Below, one piece after another: positions 12,701 to 22,496 of a stretch of 64,000 nucleotides of DNA. Origin of the DNA: Austropuccinia psidii. Taxonomy: Eukaryota; Basidiomycota; Pucciniomycetes; Pucciniales; Sphaerophragmiaceae. The stretch covers positions 23,789,499 through 23,853,498 of the forward strand of contig JALGQZ010000015.1 in the NCBI GenBank assembly GCA_023105745.1. Reading direction: 5' to 3'. The notes beneath the pieces are model-generated. The model was not told the origin of the DNA. It made no database searches and saw only the letters and a list, made by a program, of their open reading frames with translations. How positions within the stretch are numbered: position 1 is the stretch's first letter; each line of letters opens with the position of its first letter. The position numbers and the translations under genes are program-made.

Positions 12701-14217
12701 TTCCACCAAGGCCAGGAATGTTTTCCATGGTCTTGTCTCATTTTATAATACCATTTCTTAGCTGATTTGGTAAATAATGAGTGTAATCTGGCACTTATGT
12801 ATTCATCTGGTATGTTAAAGTCTTCTTTGAACATATCAATTGTTTTCATAAATTCCATATGATTATATTCTCCTTCACCACTGAAGGTTGGCCATTCCTC
12901 TAATCTTGGAATGTCTTTGTAATTGCAAGCAGTTTCCACATCATTACTTGAAATTGTATGATGTAAATCATTATTCAAGTTAAGATCATTTCTGTCAAGA
13001 AATGGTGTGGATTGCCTTGGCAATTCATTTTTTAGTGATATATTATTAATACTTGATTGAATATCTTCTTTCAATTCAAGTCTTGCTTTATCACTTTTTT
13101 CCAATTGTTCTTGAAAAAGAGCTGCATTGTGGCCAGTTGAATTTTCCAAGTTTTGAACTTGTATTTTCAATTCTCTTAACTGTCCAGTTATAAAAGAAAT
13201 TGAATTCTCATCTGGTTGATTGAGTAAGGTAACTTTATGCTCAAGTCTTTCACAAATTTGCGTCAAAGACAAAATATTTGCCTTATTAACATTTTCAAGG
13301 CCAATAATGGTCTTTTGTTGGTCTTTAACTTGTACTATCTCATTGCCCAGCTTTTGTTGGACATGATCAAATGCTTTAAATTTTGCCATAATTTCTTTAT
13401 TACAAGATTCAAAGTAAGTTACAAGCTTTACAGGGTCTATTTCTTTGGAAAGGATTGGTTCAATCTTTCCTCCTCCTTGTTTTTGAATTCCATCAAAGTT
13501 CTTGCCATATTGAACACATTGTCCATGGCTGTCTTTTCCTTCTTTGGAATTCTGTAATTCTGAGGGTAGGGCTTGTTCCACTTGGGCTTTGCCTTTCCCT
13601 TTGCCTTTTGCTTGCCCTTCTGGTTGGTCTTTGGGGCTTGCTTGGGCTTGTTTGGCACTTGTTGAGGCGGATTTTTGCTGGTGGATGCTTGAGGAGCTTC
13701 CACTTGGCTGTTGTCCTTGCCCTGGGCCAACTTCTTCTTCTGGTCTTCTGATAACATGCTTTGGTTTTTCAACCAAGCTTTTATCTGTTGGACTTGTCCT
13801 TTGACAGACATTGGTGTCCAACCCAATAGAAGATCTTCTGTCTTTTCTGGCCCCATGAACTTCTTCACTTGAAGATAAGAGTTCATGGTGCCTATCCAAA
13901 GACTTGGAAGGAGTTCCCACTCTTGTTGTTTTGACGCCAGGAACCAGTTTTTCCATTGGGATTGATAAATTTCCACAGTTGCCTGTTGGAAATGGTTCAG
14001 GTCTAACAGCAATAGCAGTTATGTCAGCTTCTGGACTCTCAATAAGAGGTTCAAAGGTGCTGGCTAACCTTTGGGAACTGGTGGAAGTTCTGGCATCCTC
14101 CATTTGTGCCTCTCCTCTGGGAGGACATTCTTGCCTTTTGGATTTATGGCTGGAATGTCCTGGTCCAGATCCATTTGATTGGATGGAGTAGTTGCTTCCA
14201 CTTCTAGTAGGAGTCAT
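9778..14217 (-). CDS. G1 Gag-Pol polyprotein (Gag, protease, RT, RNase H; no integrase)
   Basis: This is one open frame of 1,479 codons from ATG at 14217. Residues 1-260 are low-complexity (Ser/Gly/Lys/Gln) and overlap the accessory gene. About 270-420 is coiled-coil-like. About 440-600 is the Gag core ([29 protein letters not shown]), and about 635-650 is a CCHC knuckle [14 protein letters not shown]. The protease signature is [11 protein letters not shown] (about 750). RT shows [37 protein letters not shown] and YIDDII; RNase H shows [34 protein letters not shown] and [10 protein letters not shown]. All catalytic acids are present. Beyond RNase H the frame enters the integrase N-terminal linker, then runs out as WW-like codons across the polypurine tract into the LTR. 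This is an intact but integrase-less polyprotein. Confidence 0.93.
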   Translation of the reverse strand: MTPTRSGSNYSIQSNGSGPGHSSHKSKRQECPPRGEAQMEDARTSTSSQRLASTFEPLIESPEADITAIAVRPEPFPTGNCGNLSIPMEKLVPGVKTTRVGTPSKSLDRHHELLSSSEEVHGARKDRRSSIGLDTNVCQRTSPTDKSLVEKPKHVIRRPEEEVGPGQGQQPSGSSSSIHQQKSASTSAKQAQASPKDQPEGQAKGKGKGKAQVEQALPSELQNSKEGKDSHGQCVQYGKNFDGIQKQGGGKIEPILSKEIDPVKLVTYFESCNKEIMAKFKAFDHVQQKLGNEIVQVKDQQKTIIGLENVNKANILSLTQICERLEHKVTLLNQPDENSISFITGQLRELKIQVQNLENSTGHNAALFQEQLEKSDKARLELKEDIQSSINNISLKNELPRQSTPFLDRNDLNLNNDLHHTISSNDVETACNYKDIPRLEEWPTFSGEGEYNHMEFMKTIDMFKEDFNIPDEYISARLHSLFTKSAKKWYYKMRQDHGKHSWPWWKEQVISKWANDSWRFRMENSFEEAIFNIERDRPMTWFLKQKDRLTALHPDMSEPMVHKRILRKCGGDLEHAIRSRCIEPCSTEDYINAMEDITTRTKIGRNWYKPPIDNKTSGKPISKPNKPHDRPPLKCHKCGSTSHLANTCPKKTRVNEISVEKVEDTKETDVALHESDSEPSEEEETSEELSIENINVSFEVTEVHTHLPQYSDECMDLIHVQDARMQKTKPARGKGYTAGSSCITNIVINNTEAKIHLDSGAFCTCVEKDYLDKIYTNWQDKLMPIEGVKFSSARQNMHPLGIFEATIIFPHPAGSMRLKAEFVVMNNCTSQHFILGNDYLNIYGIDINNYKDRYFTIGENKRQKFAFSPERKEITVIQQVKNVNKEKFVSDQLSEAQISPELTPEMKKELIEILFQFQKAFASDDEPLGAIKGHEVDIMLNVERPYPPLLRRPAYPASPRAREALESHIHELMKLGVLRKVGHNEEVEVTTPVIITWHNDKSRMVGDFRALNTYTIPDRYPIPRIHETLTQLSKAKFITSMDALKGFHQNVLTPHARKLLRIIAHCGIYEYLRMPFGIKNAPSHYQRMMNTIFPHELSEGWLIIYIDDIIICSETWQSHLERLSLVLKKILQVNMKISLKKCNFGFHELKALGHVVSGLSLGVDKNKVAAVLLKQMPQNKKEMMSFLGFASYYRQHLKDFAIHARSLYRICDQQTVFEMTQERIQAYDKIKYALTNAPLLLMPDWKLPFKLYIDACGDGLGAALHQVQIVNDKPYEGPVCFISRQIKPTEARYGASQMECLCLVWALEKLHYYLDGSVFEVITDCNAVKSLLNMKTPNRHMFRWQIAIQEYRGSMTIVHKAGNIHKNADGLSRWALPNTPDNPAYVPTSAEPQIPIEGINITDVGTEFFEEVRESYRQDKNCHILTALLDKDCKDVALANSLDDIWKTSYDNGRFHLFDGILQRKIVVQFFLVVGNVSL

Positions 14218-14382
14218 TTCACGTCAATTTTAATAAAAATTAGAGAAAAAGTGGATTGAATTCACCTGCAGGACCTTTAAAGGGCTCTTTGGTTATTAAA
14301 CCCCTTGGTGCTGGGCTGGTTTGAATTTCAATACTGGACTCTGAGGCTTCAGAGTCTGAAGAACTTTCTCTGATGGAAGACA
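13437..14382 (-). CDS. G1 overlapping spliced accessory protein (alternative frame)
   Basis: Proposed exons are 14382-14266, 14203-14069 and 14002-13437. The introns are 62 nt and 66 nt (both GT-AG) and all junctions are phase 1. The first exon starts right after CTAG with TG, so an upstream exon ending in A would complete ATG. The product would be about 272 residues: an acidic Ser-rich start ([10 protein letters not shown]), SNQMDLD, then a conserved core VEIYQSQ...WELLP...GTMNS...KKF...GWTP, a Lys/Pro/Gln-rich linker, and a C-terminus [15 protein letters not shown]...PKK. The core and C-terminus match the G3 counterpart, which is the main evidence that this frame is real. No known family is recognised. 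It lies in the +1 frame over the Gag-Pol N-terminus, and the Gag-Pol ATG (14217) is inside intron 1. Confidence 0.7.
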
Positions 14383-14913
14383 CTAGAGAAAATTTAAAAA
14401 TATAAGTTATTTTATCAAATAATAAAAATAACTTATAAACTCAACTTATTGAATAAAGTTGTTTTTATGTAATTTATGGCAAATTACGTCAAAAATAAAG
14501 AAAAATGTCTAAGATAAAAAGAAAAAATGTTTTTAGTAAAGATTTTTATTTTTAAAGATTTTTTATTTGATTTATTATTTTCTTTAAAGAAATAATAATT
14601 ATGCAATTAAAAAGTTAATTAATCAAAATTATATTATTATTCACTTTATACTAGAATAACTCAAAGAATAAATTTCAAGTCTGTGATGTGAAAAAGCCAC
14701 TAGTTAGACAAAAGAAATTTATTCCAAGTCACTCAATAGTATATTGTTTCAAACAATATTCTTAAGAAAAAATAACTTTATTAATATTATAAAGATTATT
14801 TATAAGGGATAAGTCCCAAAAAGCCAATATTAAGACAAATATGGCAATTTTACGTCAAAAAACAGTAAAATAAGGTCTAGAATATGATTTATGTCCCAAA
14901 AATTGGTTTAAAA

Positions 14914-14932
14914 TCACGGCCAGGCCCCCAAA
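14914..14932 (-). other. G1 primer-binding-site candidate
   Basis: On the minus strand TTTGGGGGCCTGGCCGTGA directly follows the 5' LTR end TTACA. The same core, TTTGGGGGCCTGGC, follows the 5' LTRs of G2, G4 and G5, and a mutated form follows that of G3. Position and conservation fit a primer-binding site. I could not name the tRNA, and the discriminator base it implies is unusual. Confidence 0.7.
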
Positions 14933-17121
14933 TGTAAGGTTTGTCTATGAAACTCTTGATAATAGTAACAATATCAAGAGTACTATGACTGTCCTCAGTA
15001 GAAAAATATAATATAATGAAATATTATAACCACAAATTTAAATATAATTATTAAAAATAATTATATAAAAAAATAAATTTAATTATTATTATAATAATAT
15101 AATAATAAAAAAAAATATAATAATTATAATAAATTATAATTATTCTATTATTGTTATAGTCACTGACAGTTATAACAATAAGAAGTGTAAAGCTCTTAAT
15201 GAGACAATTACACGTGGAAAATAAGAATATTAACCACTTATAAATAATAAAAATATTATTTATAAAAAGAATTAATCACACACTGTGCAGAAATAATTCT
15301 TTATAGAATAAAATTCTATATAAAAAAACTAATAATAGATAAAAAAAATATAGAACTTTAAAGAAAACTTACTTATAATATTTATTTAATACAACAAGTT
15401 ATAAAACAACAGTTATTATATTAAATAATAATTATAAGTTAAAAACACGCCAAAAATCAATAAAATCAAAGATAAAACAACTTTTTATACTAAAATTTAT
15501 GATTAAAGAGTTTTTGAGAGGAATTTGTGGATTTTAAAAGATATTTAAGATGATAATTTTATATAATAAAATTTATTATAGATGATTACAACAATAATCT
15601 GAATTCTATGACTTCAATTCTTTAATTTAATAAATAAAGAATAAAAATAACTTAAGAATTACTTTTAATAATAAGATTTTATATTTAATAAATCTTTACC
15701 TGTTTAAATGTCTAATATGATTGGATTGATTATGAATGATGGACAAAAACAGTGATGAAAAGACTCTTTTTATGTCTACAGAGCAGCTCTCATGATTCAT
15801 AATGGATGTAGAGGGCGTGCTCAGGTCAAAACTGAAAAACCATGCTTAAAAATTAAGTTCTTAACTTAAGGCAACTTATTTTTACTTCCAATTTAAAGTT
15901 ACCAGTGTTATTCTTAACTCCAAGTAACTTTAATCCTCATTTAGTTTAATTATTTTAAGTTTTAATATAAAATAAGTTTATTTATATTAAAGTTCATCAC
16001 ATGAACAACATAAAATCAGAGTTTCAAGCAGAAATCTCTTAAACTGAATTTTTAATTAATTTTTAAAGAAATCATAATTTTCTTTAAGCTTAATTAAAAA
16101 GTAATTTTCCAGGCTAATTACCCAGGAAACCTATTAATAAAAGATACTTAAAATTTAATTTATATATTGATAATATTAAATTCTAAGCTATGTGAAATTT
16201 TCAAGCAAATCCATTAAGATTTGGATTTTTAATGAATTTTTGAAGTTATTACTATTTTTCCACGTAAAATAGCAATACACACAAAACCTTAAGTTTTGAT
16301 AAGGTTTTGATGATTGAAACCTTAAAGTTTTAAGCTTATTTAAGCTTTTTAAGCTTGATTAAGCTTTGACAGTTCTTAAAACCTTGATTCCAAGCCTGCT
16401 TATTGGGATTTACCCTCTTGGCAGCTTGAAATTCCTGTCCAATTTAGGATAAAACCAATTTAAACCTTCAGGTTGGATCAAAGTCTAATCTTAAAGTTTA
16501 AATAAGGTTGAAAATCCTCCAATACAGGTGGACAACCTTAATTGAATCCTTGCAGATCCAAAAAGTTGGGTACCCCAGCTCTATTTGGTCTTTTTCCTTT
16601 GTCCCACCTTTTTGCGTGGATTTTGCCCTTTTATTTATTTAAAGCCATACTATGGCCTTAAACCCTTTAAATTGAGCTCACGCAGGATTTACATTCTGTA
16701 TGGCAAATCCTTAGCCAATTCAGTAAATATACACCACACCTCAATTTTAACTAAAATTTTGGTAAAGTTGCATAAACCTTATGTAACTTTAAATTTAAGC
16801 TTAATTAAGCTTAAATTTAACAATTTTAAAAAAATGTTAAAAAAGTTACATTAGTACTGTGAGATTCTTAAATCTTCTAATAACACAAGAAATAAGTGTT
16901 TTTGGGTATAACACCCTATGGGTGTACCCTAGGTTATTTTTGGTGTAGAATCCAAAAATGACATAATAATTATAACTTTGTTTATCCAAAAAAAAGTTAT
17001 ACTTATTTTTTATTATTTTTTATTTTAAATTCAACTAAAAAGTCTGTTTAAGACAAATTTAATTGTTTATAAAATCATTTGTGGCCTTATGGGTATGTTA
17101 AACATACCTCACAGGCTCACA
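14933..17121 (-). repeat. G1 5' LTR
   Basis: It is 2,189 bp, the same length as 7602-9790. The differences I find are two adjacent changes near 15000, one near 16136 and one near 16510. The near identity places the insertion as recent. The open stretch at 16585-16854 is a duplicate of one in the other LTR and is not a gene. Confidence 0.95.
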
Positions 17122-17126
17122 TTATA

Positions 17127-18118
17127 TGTATCCTGAATAAATTAATTACTGCTCTACATTTCAAACAGCTTTTTAGCTTAGAATAATTCCTTTCATAATT
17201 TTTCAAATTAGTCTATTACTATTTTGTTTTTCTAGGTGTACCAGCTGGTATACCATACTATACAGGTGAGTCCTCTTCATGAGGTGTTTCTCCCCTTTTG
17301 GGATAATACTAATATGATACTGAGTTTTCTGAGAAAAGATATTATTATGGAGCTCTTCTTGGACTATTATAATATGATTTATCCAGATGGATTAAACTGT
17401 GAATTTTGAATTGGTTTCTTTATGATTGAAGTTATTATTATTACAGATATCTCAATATACTGAAAAAGACCATAAAATATTATAATATAATCACTAAATA
17501 AATATCACAATAGAATTTGAAATTATAATTAACAAAATTGTAAAAATACCATTTTTATTAAAAAATGAAATTAAAAACACAATTTTCAATACAATCATTG
17601 AAAAAGAATATCTTTTGAGAAAAGGGTGAGTGAACTTTGTTTTAATATCTTTTCTGATACTTATGGAAATTTATTTCATTTAACTGGTGGATTTCATATC
17701 AAAATTCAGGGTAGGTCACCACTGGATGAAATTTCTGTAGGTAAACTCCAAGGTTAAATTAAATTTTAGTCTTTTCTGTATGGGAGTGTGAGAATCCTTG
17801 AGAAATTTATCTAATTTTCACTACATGTGGTGTTTATCATTAATTTCTGTGTTGAAATTTCAGTTTTGTGTGCAGATTATAATATCTGAGGAATTGAAAT
17901 ATTTTCAATCGAGATTTCAAAATGTGCAGGTGTATTACATAAGTGAACACAAATTTAAAAATGAAGGATTGATACTTCCAGTTTTTAGTTTGATTTTCCA
18001 GCTTAATATCATTATTAAGTTCTAATTAAAGTAAGCTTTTTTTAATTGAAGAATAAATAAAGGGTATTTGTAGAAACACGTAAGCAAATTGCTAAAAAAC
18101 ATGTAAGAGCTTATTTGG
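17127..18118. other. Unassigned AT-rich sequence between G1 and an inverted LTR relic
   Basis: About 1 kb without a convincing gene. A short exon-like segment sits at about 17236-17265: a pyrimidine-rich TTTTTCTAG, about 30 bases, then GTGAGT. A small open frame at 17798-18025 has no recognisable similarity. The right part may be very old LTR sequence, but I cannot align it. Confidence 0.4.
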
Positions 18119-18319
18119 TATTACTGAATAACTTGTTTATTCTGTGTCCTATGATTATCGGAGTTTTATATTTGGAAACAGGTTGCTTTAATATTTCTTT
18201 CAATACCTTTTATGAGCCATTTTGGCTCAGTTACATTTTGGGTGGTATCTTGATCTACCATTGTTTTATGGTATTTTGGCTGTCATGCTTGTGCTCTGGT
18301 TTTGAGTCACAGCCTGACA
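18119..18319 (-). repeat. Decayed inverted fragment of a G4/G5-type LTR start
   Basis: Read on the minus strand from 18319 this begins TGTCAGGCTGTGACTCAAAA and continues through the conserved CCAGAGCACAAGCATGACAG and the ATACCATAAA...ATGG block. Matching becomes patchy toward 18119 (GGACACAGAATAAAC resembles GGACAAAGAATAACA). It is the first about 200 bp of an old LTR in inverted orientation relative to the other copies. Confidence 0.75.
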
Positions 18320-18456
18320 CCAGGAGTATTAAGAATGAAATTATCTATCTCACATATACCTTGATTCACTTAATATAGGAACATTCATACTTGAATAATG
18401 GCACAAAATGCTTTTCTCCCATAGATATGATTACATAAATGACTAAGTACAAATGT

Positions 18457-20436
18457 TGTGAACCTTTGAGATATGACCACATACCCAAAAAGGTCACAAG
18501 AAATATTTAAAAGAATTATACATTAATAATAATTACCTTAAAGCTACAAAAATGCCATAAATTGGCATAAACCTTGGTTTAACTTAAAGACCAATGAATA
18601 AACATGTGAAATAAATTATACCATTTCATTCCCCATGGTAAAATACACATATACCATTTTTATGGCATATCTGTAAAGTCAATATTTAATGAGTTATAAG
18701 TAATAATACCTTATAAAAAACATAAATCCTTAATTCTTTCAAATACCAATGAAGCAACATGTAAAATAAATGGTACCATTGGATTCTCCATTAAACTCCA
18801 CACATAAAACAATTAAGAATCTAATCTCCAAAGTCAATACTTAAGGAGTTGAGCTGAATATATGCAATTTTTTGGTCAATGCATATATTCAAGGATTTTA
18901 GCAAATATCTTTTTAAATATGCATGATAGAGGGATGAACCAAAAAAAAAGTCATCACGTAATTACTGTAGAAATACAGAAATTAACTTTATTTCACAACT
19001 TATAAACAAGGTTAAAACCTGTAAGGGATTATTGATTAAAATCAATAGAGCTGTTGACCACTTTGTTGTGAAAGTGGTCCAAACTTAAAAAGAAGTAGAC
19101 AGTTGGATTATACTAGTTTATTTTTGAAGAATGATGTATTTATTATTATAATTTTCAAGGTATAAACCCTTGAAAACATGGTTTGAAGTTTAAAATATTA
19201 AATTTTGACAGAAAAGATGAGTTACAAGAAAAATCATCAAAAATAGAGTTTTGATGATGTAATGAAATGCTCTTGGCAGCATAATAAGGTTATGCCAAGG
19301 TATTATAATTCACTCTCAATTGCTGTAGCATTTGAAACTTAAAATTTATCAAGAATCAAAGTTTGATCTTAATTTGATCATTTATGATCACTTACTGTAA
19401 CCTTAAATTAGGTTTAACAGACATATGGGAGATACAATTGGTGAATACTATTAGTTTATGATTAAAACTAATAAAATACACAAATTCTGGGGTTCTTCCA
19501 AGCCTTGACGCCATCAAACTTAGAGTTATAGTGATAACTCTAAATAATGGCGTAATAATGAGATAATATGGTTTGATCATGATGTGATCATCACCAAACC
19601 TTCAACTATTGATCAATTCCAGTGGATATGATCAGTGCACGTCTACTAGAAGCCTTTTGGACTCTAGGAGGAAGGAATTTAATATAAATAGAGCTCTTTT
19701 TACTCTATTTCCCCCTCAGACGCTTACAAAACATTAAATCATTAAATAAAAATGTAATTTCTTTATTCTTTATATATAAAACCTTTATATTATTAAAGAC
19801 CGAAGATAATCTTATAGTAATCTTCATCTTTGACGTTATTATTGCAATTATTCAATTGTTTTGTTTAAATTTCCCTTAAAAACCTCAATTCGACATAAAA
19901 CCAAGAAAATTTGTAATTTCTCTTAAATTGTATTGTAACTACAATTTAAATAAGTTGAATTGACATTTCTAGTTGTAAAATCATTCAAAATTATTATATT
20001 AAGCATTAAAAGTAGGTTATTTCTCTCATTATAATAATTTTTCTCCATTATTACTTTTAATAATTCTATAATTGATATAAATAGTATTTATATTAATTTA
20101 TAGCTTTAATATTGGTAATATTATTGTTATTAATTGTTTTTTATTAATAAAAAACAATTTTTTAAGCCTTTATTATTTGTTGGTAACAATAATGAAGTTC
20201 TTTTAAATATATAAATTATCTTATATTAGTATATTCATTTTATATATATTTTTTTTTATAATATAAATTATATTATTATATTTATTTAATAATATAATTA
20301 TTTTATGCCATACTTATAATAATTCTTTATTATTATAATTATTTTTATCTTATTTATTTCATTTATAAGGACATTCATAGTACAATAAGTGAAATATTAG
20401 TAATTTTTAATCATTGTTTCATATTCAAACCTTAAA
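18457..20436 (+). repeat. G3 5' LTR
   Basis: It pairs with 37108-39089, with several per cent divergence by eye and small indels, so this is an older insertion than G1 or G2. The stretch after about 19690 is extremely AT-rich and is probably transcribed leader. Confidence 0.92.
19683..19691 (+). promoter_or_regulatory. TATA-like box in G3 LTR
   Basis: TATAAATAG lies in a less AT-rich part of the LTR, and the same motif is kept in the 3' copy near 38338. Its position about two thirds of the way along the LTR suits a U3 promoter. Surrounding AT-richness lowers confidence. Confidence 0.45.
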
Positions 20437-20900
20437 TTTGTGGCCCTGGCCATGATCTTTACTCTAAAAGACCTTGAAAAGATTCTAATTGGGGTTATCC
20501 AATAATAAATTATAATTATAATAATAAAATTCTATAATAATATTATATTTATTGCTTTTAAATACTATTGAGGCATTTGGAAAGTAATTGTACTGCCTTA
20601 CATGTGGTTTTTCACATCCTTAGACTTGTAAGAACTTTCTTTGAGTGACTCTAGTAATTAAAAAAGATATTTCATAAATAAAGAATAAATTTATATGATA
20701 AATTAATTTCATAAAAGAATCATATTCATTTTTGTATTTTTTAAAAATAAAAATATGAAGAACAAAAAAAATTATAAATAAAAAACAATAAAAACAAAGT
20801 TATATTTTTTATTCATTTCTTTATTTATTTTCATTTTTTAAGATATAAAAGAAATTTTGTTTGTGGAAAATTGACATATCTTACCAAAAATAAGACTTTT
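20437..20900 (+). other. G3 leader (5' part) with mutated primer-binding motif
   Basis: It starts TTTGTGGCCCTGGCCATGA, a mutated form of the motif seen after the other 5' LTRs. It shares a segment (TTTTTCACATC..AGACTTG...CTTTGAGT) with the G1 leader. No coding potential is seen. The leader resumes at 31005 after G2 and ends at the splice acceptor at 31039. CTTTT at 20896-20900 is the left duplication of G2. Confidence 0.75.
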
Positions 20901-22402
20901 TGTCAGCCTGTGACTCCAAACAGAGCACTAGCATGACATCCAACATACCATAAATAATGGTATGACAAGTATTGAACAAACATAGTCAATACAGGTAATA
21001 ATTAAGAGAAAACAATCCTCTTACATTAAACACCAACCTTATCCAAACAGAATAAGGAAACCTAGAGGTGAATAAACAAGTCAAAACCCTTATTTTCACC
21101 TCTCATCTAACTTATGCATATTTAAGTTATCCTATACAAAAATGGTATTTTTCTTAAAGCTCACATAGAGAGCTACACAATGATATCATCCATTTTGTTG
21201 TGACACCACTACAACTGGAGATACCATATAACCTCATTTTCAAAACCAAGTCCCCCTGAAAGTCAAAGAGGGCTTGTACAAAACTGTACAAAAGTATAAC
21301 CAAATTAAAGATCTCAACAAGAGCTTTAATTTGAGACACCTTAGACCTCTGTATCTCTTAAATTGACTGAGGGATCTTGGTTCAAAGGTTTAATAACCAA
21401 AATACAGATATTCTGAAAATAAGAAAATAAACAAACCCCTGTAGCTTTGGCATACACTCATACAACTGTACAGTGTCATATACCAAACTGTAGGGCTAAT
21501 CAAGCCCTACGAAGCTGTATCATCAGAATACAGATATCTTCCAAATTGAAGAAGATATCTAGCATGGAAGTTTTTGAAGCCTCATACTGATGTACAAAAT
21601 TACATCCAAAAACTTAAAACCCTTATAACTTTTGCTATTTGCAAGAAGGGTAAACATGAAGCATACCAAATTGAAGAGCTCATTAAGCCCTTCAATTCTG
21701 TGCTCTTAGTTTCTTGATATCTCAAAAACTGACTGAGATATCTTGGTTGGAAGTATTTTGACCAATACTGGTCTGTACCAAACCTGTACCAACTAGTACA
21801 GCCTTGATACTTAAAATAATGGTTATTTAAAGCTTAAACCCGCCCAGAATGACCAATATTAATCATACAGACACCAGAACAACGTCATCCAAGTGCTGAC
21901 GTGGCAGGTGAAAGGTTTTTTCACCCTGTATTGATCCAGAATGATCATTTGTGGTTCCAAAACCACAATTCTGTCTATATTGACGTCAGAATTGAGGATC
22001 TAGAACCACAGACTGACCACTGGAGTGAAAATTTTCACTCCTCTGACGTGTGAAGAGTTAATAACTCTCGACAGTCTTGGAAGATATAAAAAGGAGGGTT
22101 TTTCCCTTGAAAACCCATCATCTTATCTTACCTTACCATTATTCTTACGTGACAAGACTATTATTCATCAGTAGTGTCCTTAGAATTATTTAAGATATAA
22201 TTAGAATATGATTATTGTAGTGTTTCTTTACAGTCAAAGATATTAGAGTATTGCAACCCAGGTCCTCAATAGACTCATCACCACTGTTACCACGTAGCAG
22301 TAGGACCTGAAGATTTAATTTTTTATTTATTTTGACGTGTCACAGTCATAGTACTAGCTTGTATTTACTATTTTTAAGCTACTACATAGACTCACCCTGA
22401 CA
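20901..22402 (+). repeat. G2 5' LTR
   Basis: It pairs with 29497-30999, with substitutions spread along the length and one T-run length change. Its ends share TGTCAGCCTGTGACTC and CCTGACA with the G4/G5 LTRs, but the middle is different. Confidence 0.95.
22085..22094 (+). promoter_or_regulatory. TATA box in G2 LTR
   Basis: TATAAAAAGG follows a moderately GC-rich stretch with three TGACGT(G/C) motifs upstream (CRE-like, e.g. at about 21898, 21983 and 22046). The same box is retained in the 3' LTR near 30682. G4 has the related GATAAAAAGG at the equivalent place. Transcription should start shortly downstream, in the CCATCATCTTATC region. Confidence 0.6.
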
Positions 22403-22421
22403 TTTTGGGGGCCTGGCCGTG
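22403..22421 (+). other. G2 primer-binding-site candidate
   Basis: TTTTGGGGGCCTGGCCGTG follows the LTR end TGACA directly, as in G4 (44079) and G5 (59891). Confidence 0.7.
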
Positions 22422-22496
22422 GTTTTTCAACCTTATTGGACGTGTTTGAACTGAATTAGGCATAAAATTCAGTCATTTAAAAGATATTTTACTAAC

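Larger units (their letters stand above)
7602..17121 (-). mobile_element. Young Ty3/Gypsy retrotransposon G1 lacking integrase
   Basis: This 9,520 bp element has two 2,189 bp LTRs that differ at only four positions that I can find. It is flanked by a perfect TTATA duplication (7597-7601 and 17122-17126). On the minus strand it holds a primer-binding-like TTTGGGGGCCTGGCC, a spliced accessory gene, an uninterrupted Gag-Pol frame and a polypurine GGTAGGGAA next to the 3' LTR. Pol stops just after RNase H: the sequence jumps from the start of the integrase zinc-finger region straight to the 3' untranslated end. About 1.45 kb present in G3 is missing. It is therefore probably non-autonomous, yet it is the most recently inserted element in the window. 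Confidence 0.95.

Noticed and set aside
13455..13804. Plus-strand open frames opposite the G1 Gag N-terminus
   Set aside because: Antisense shadows of two overlapping frames with biased codon composition. They contain no motif and are not conserved against G3.
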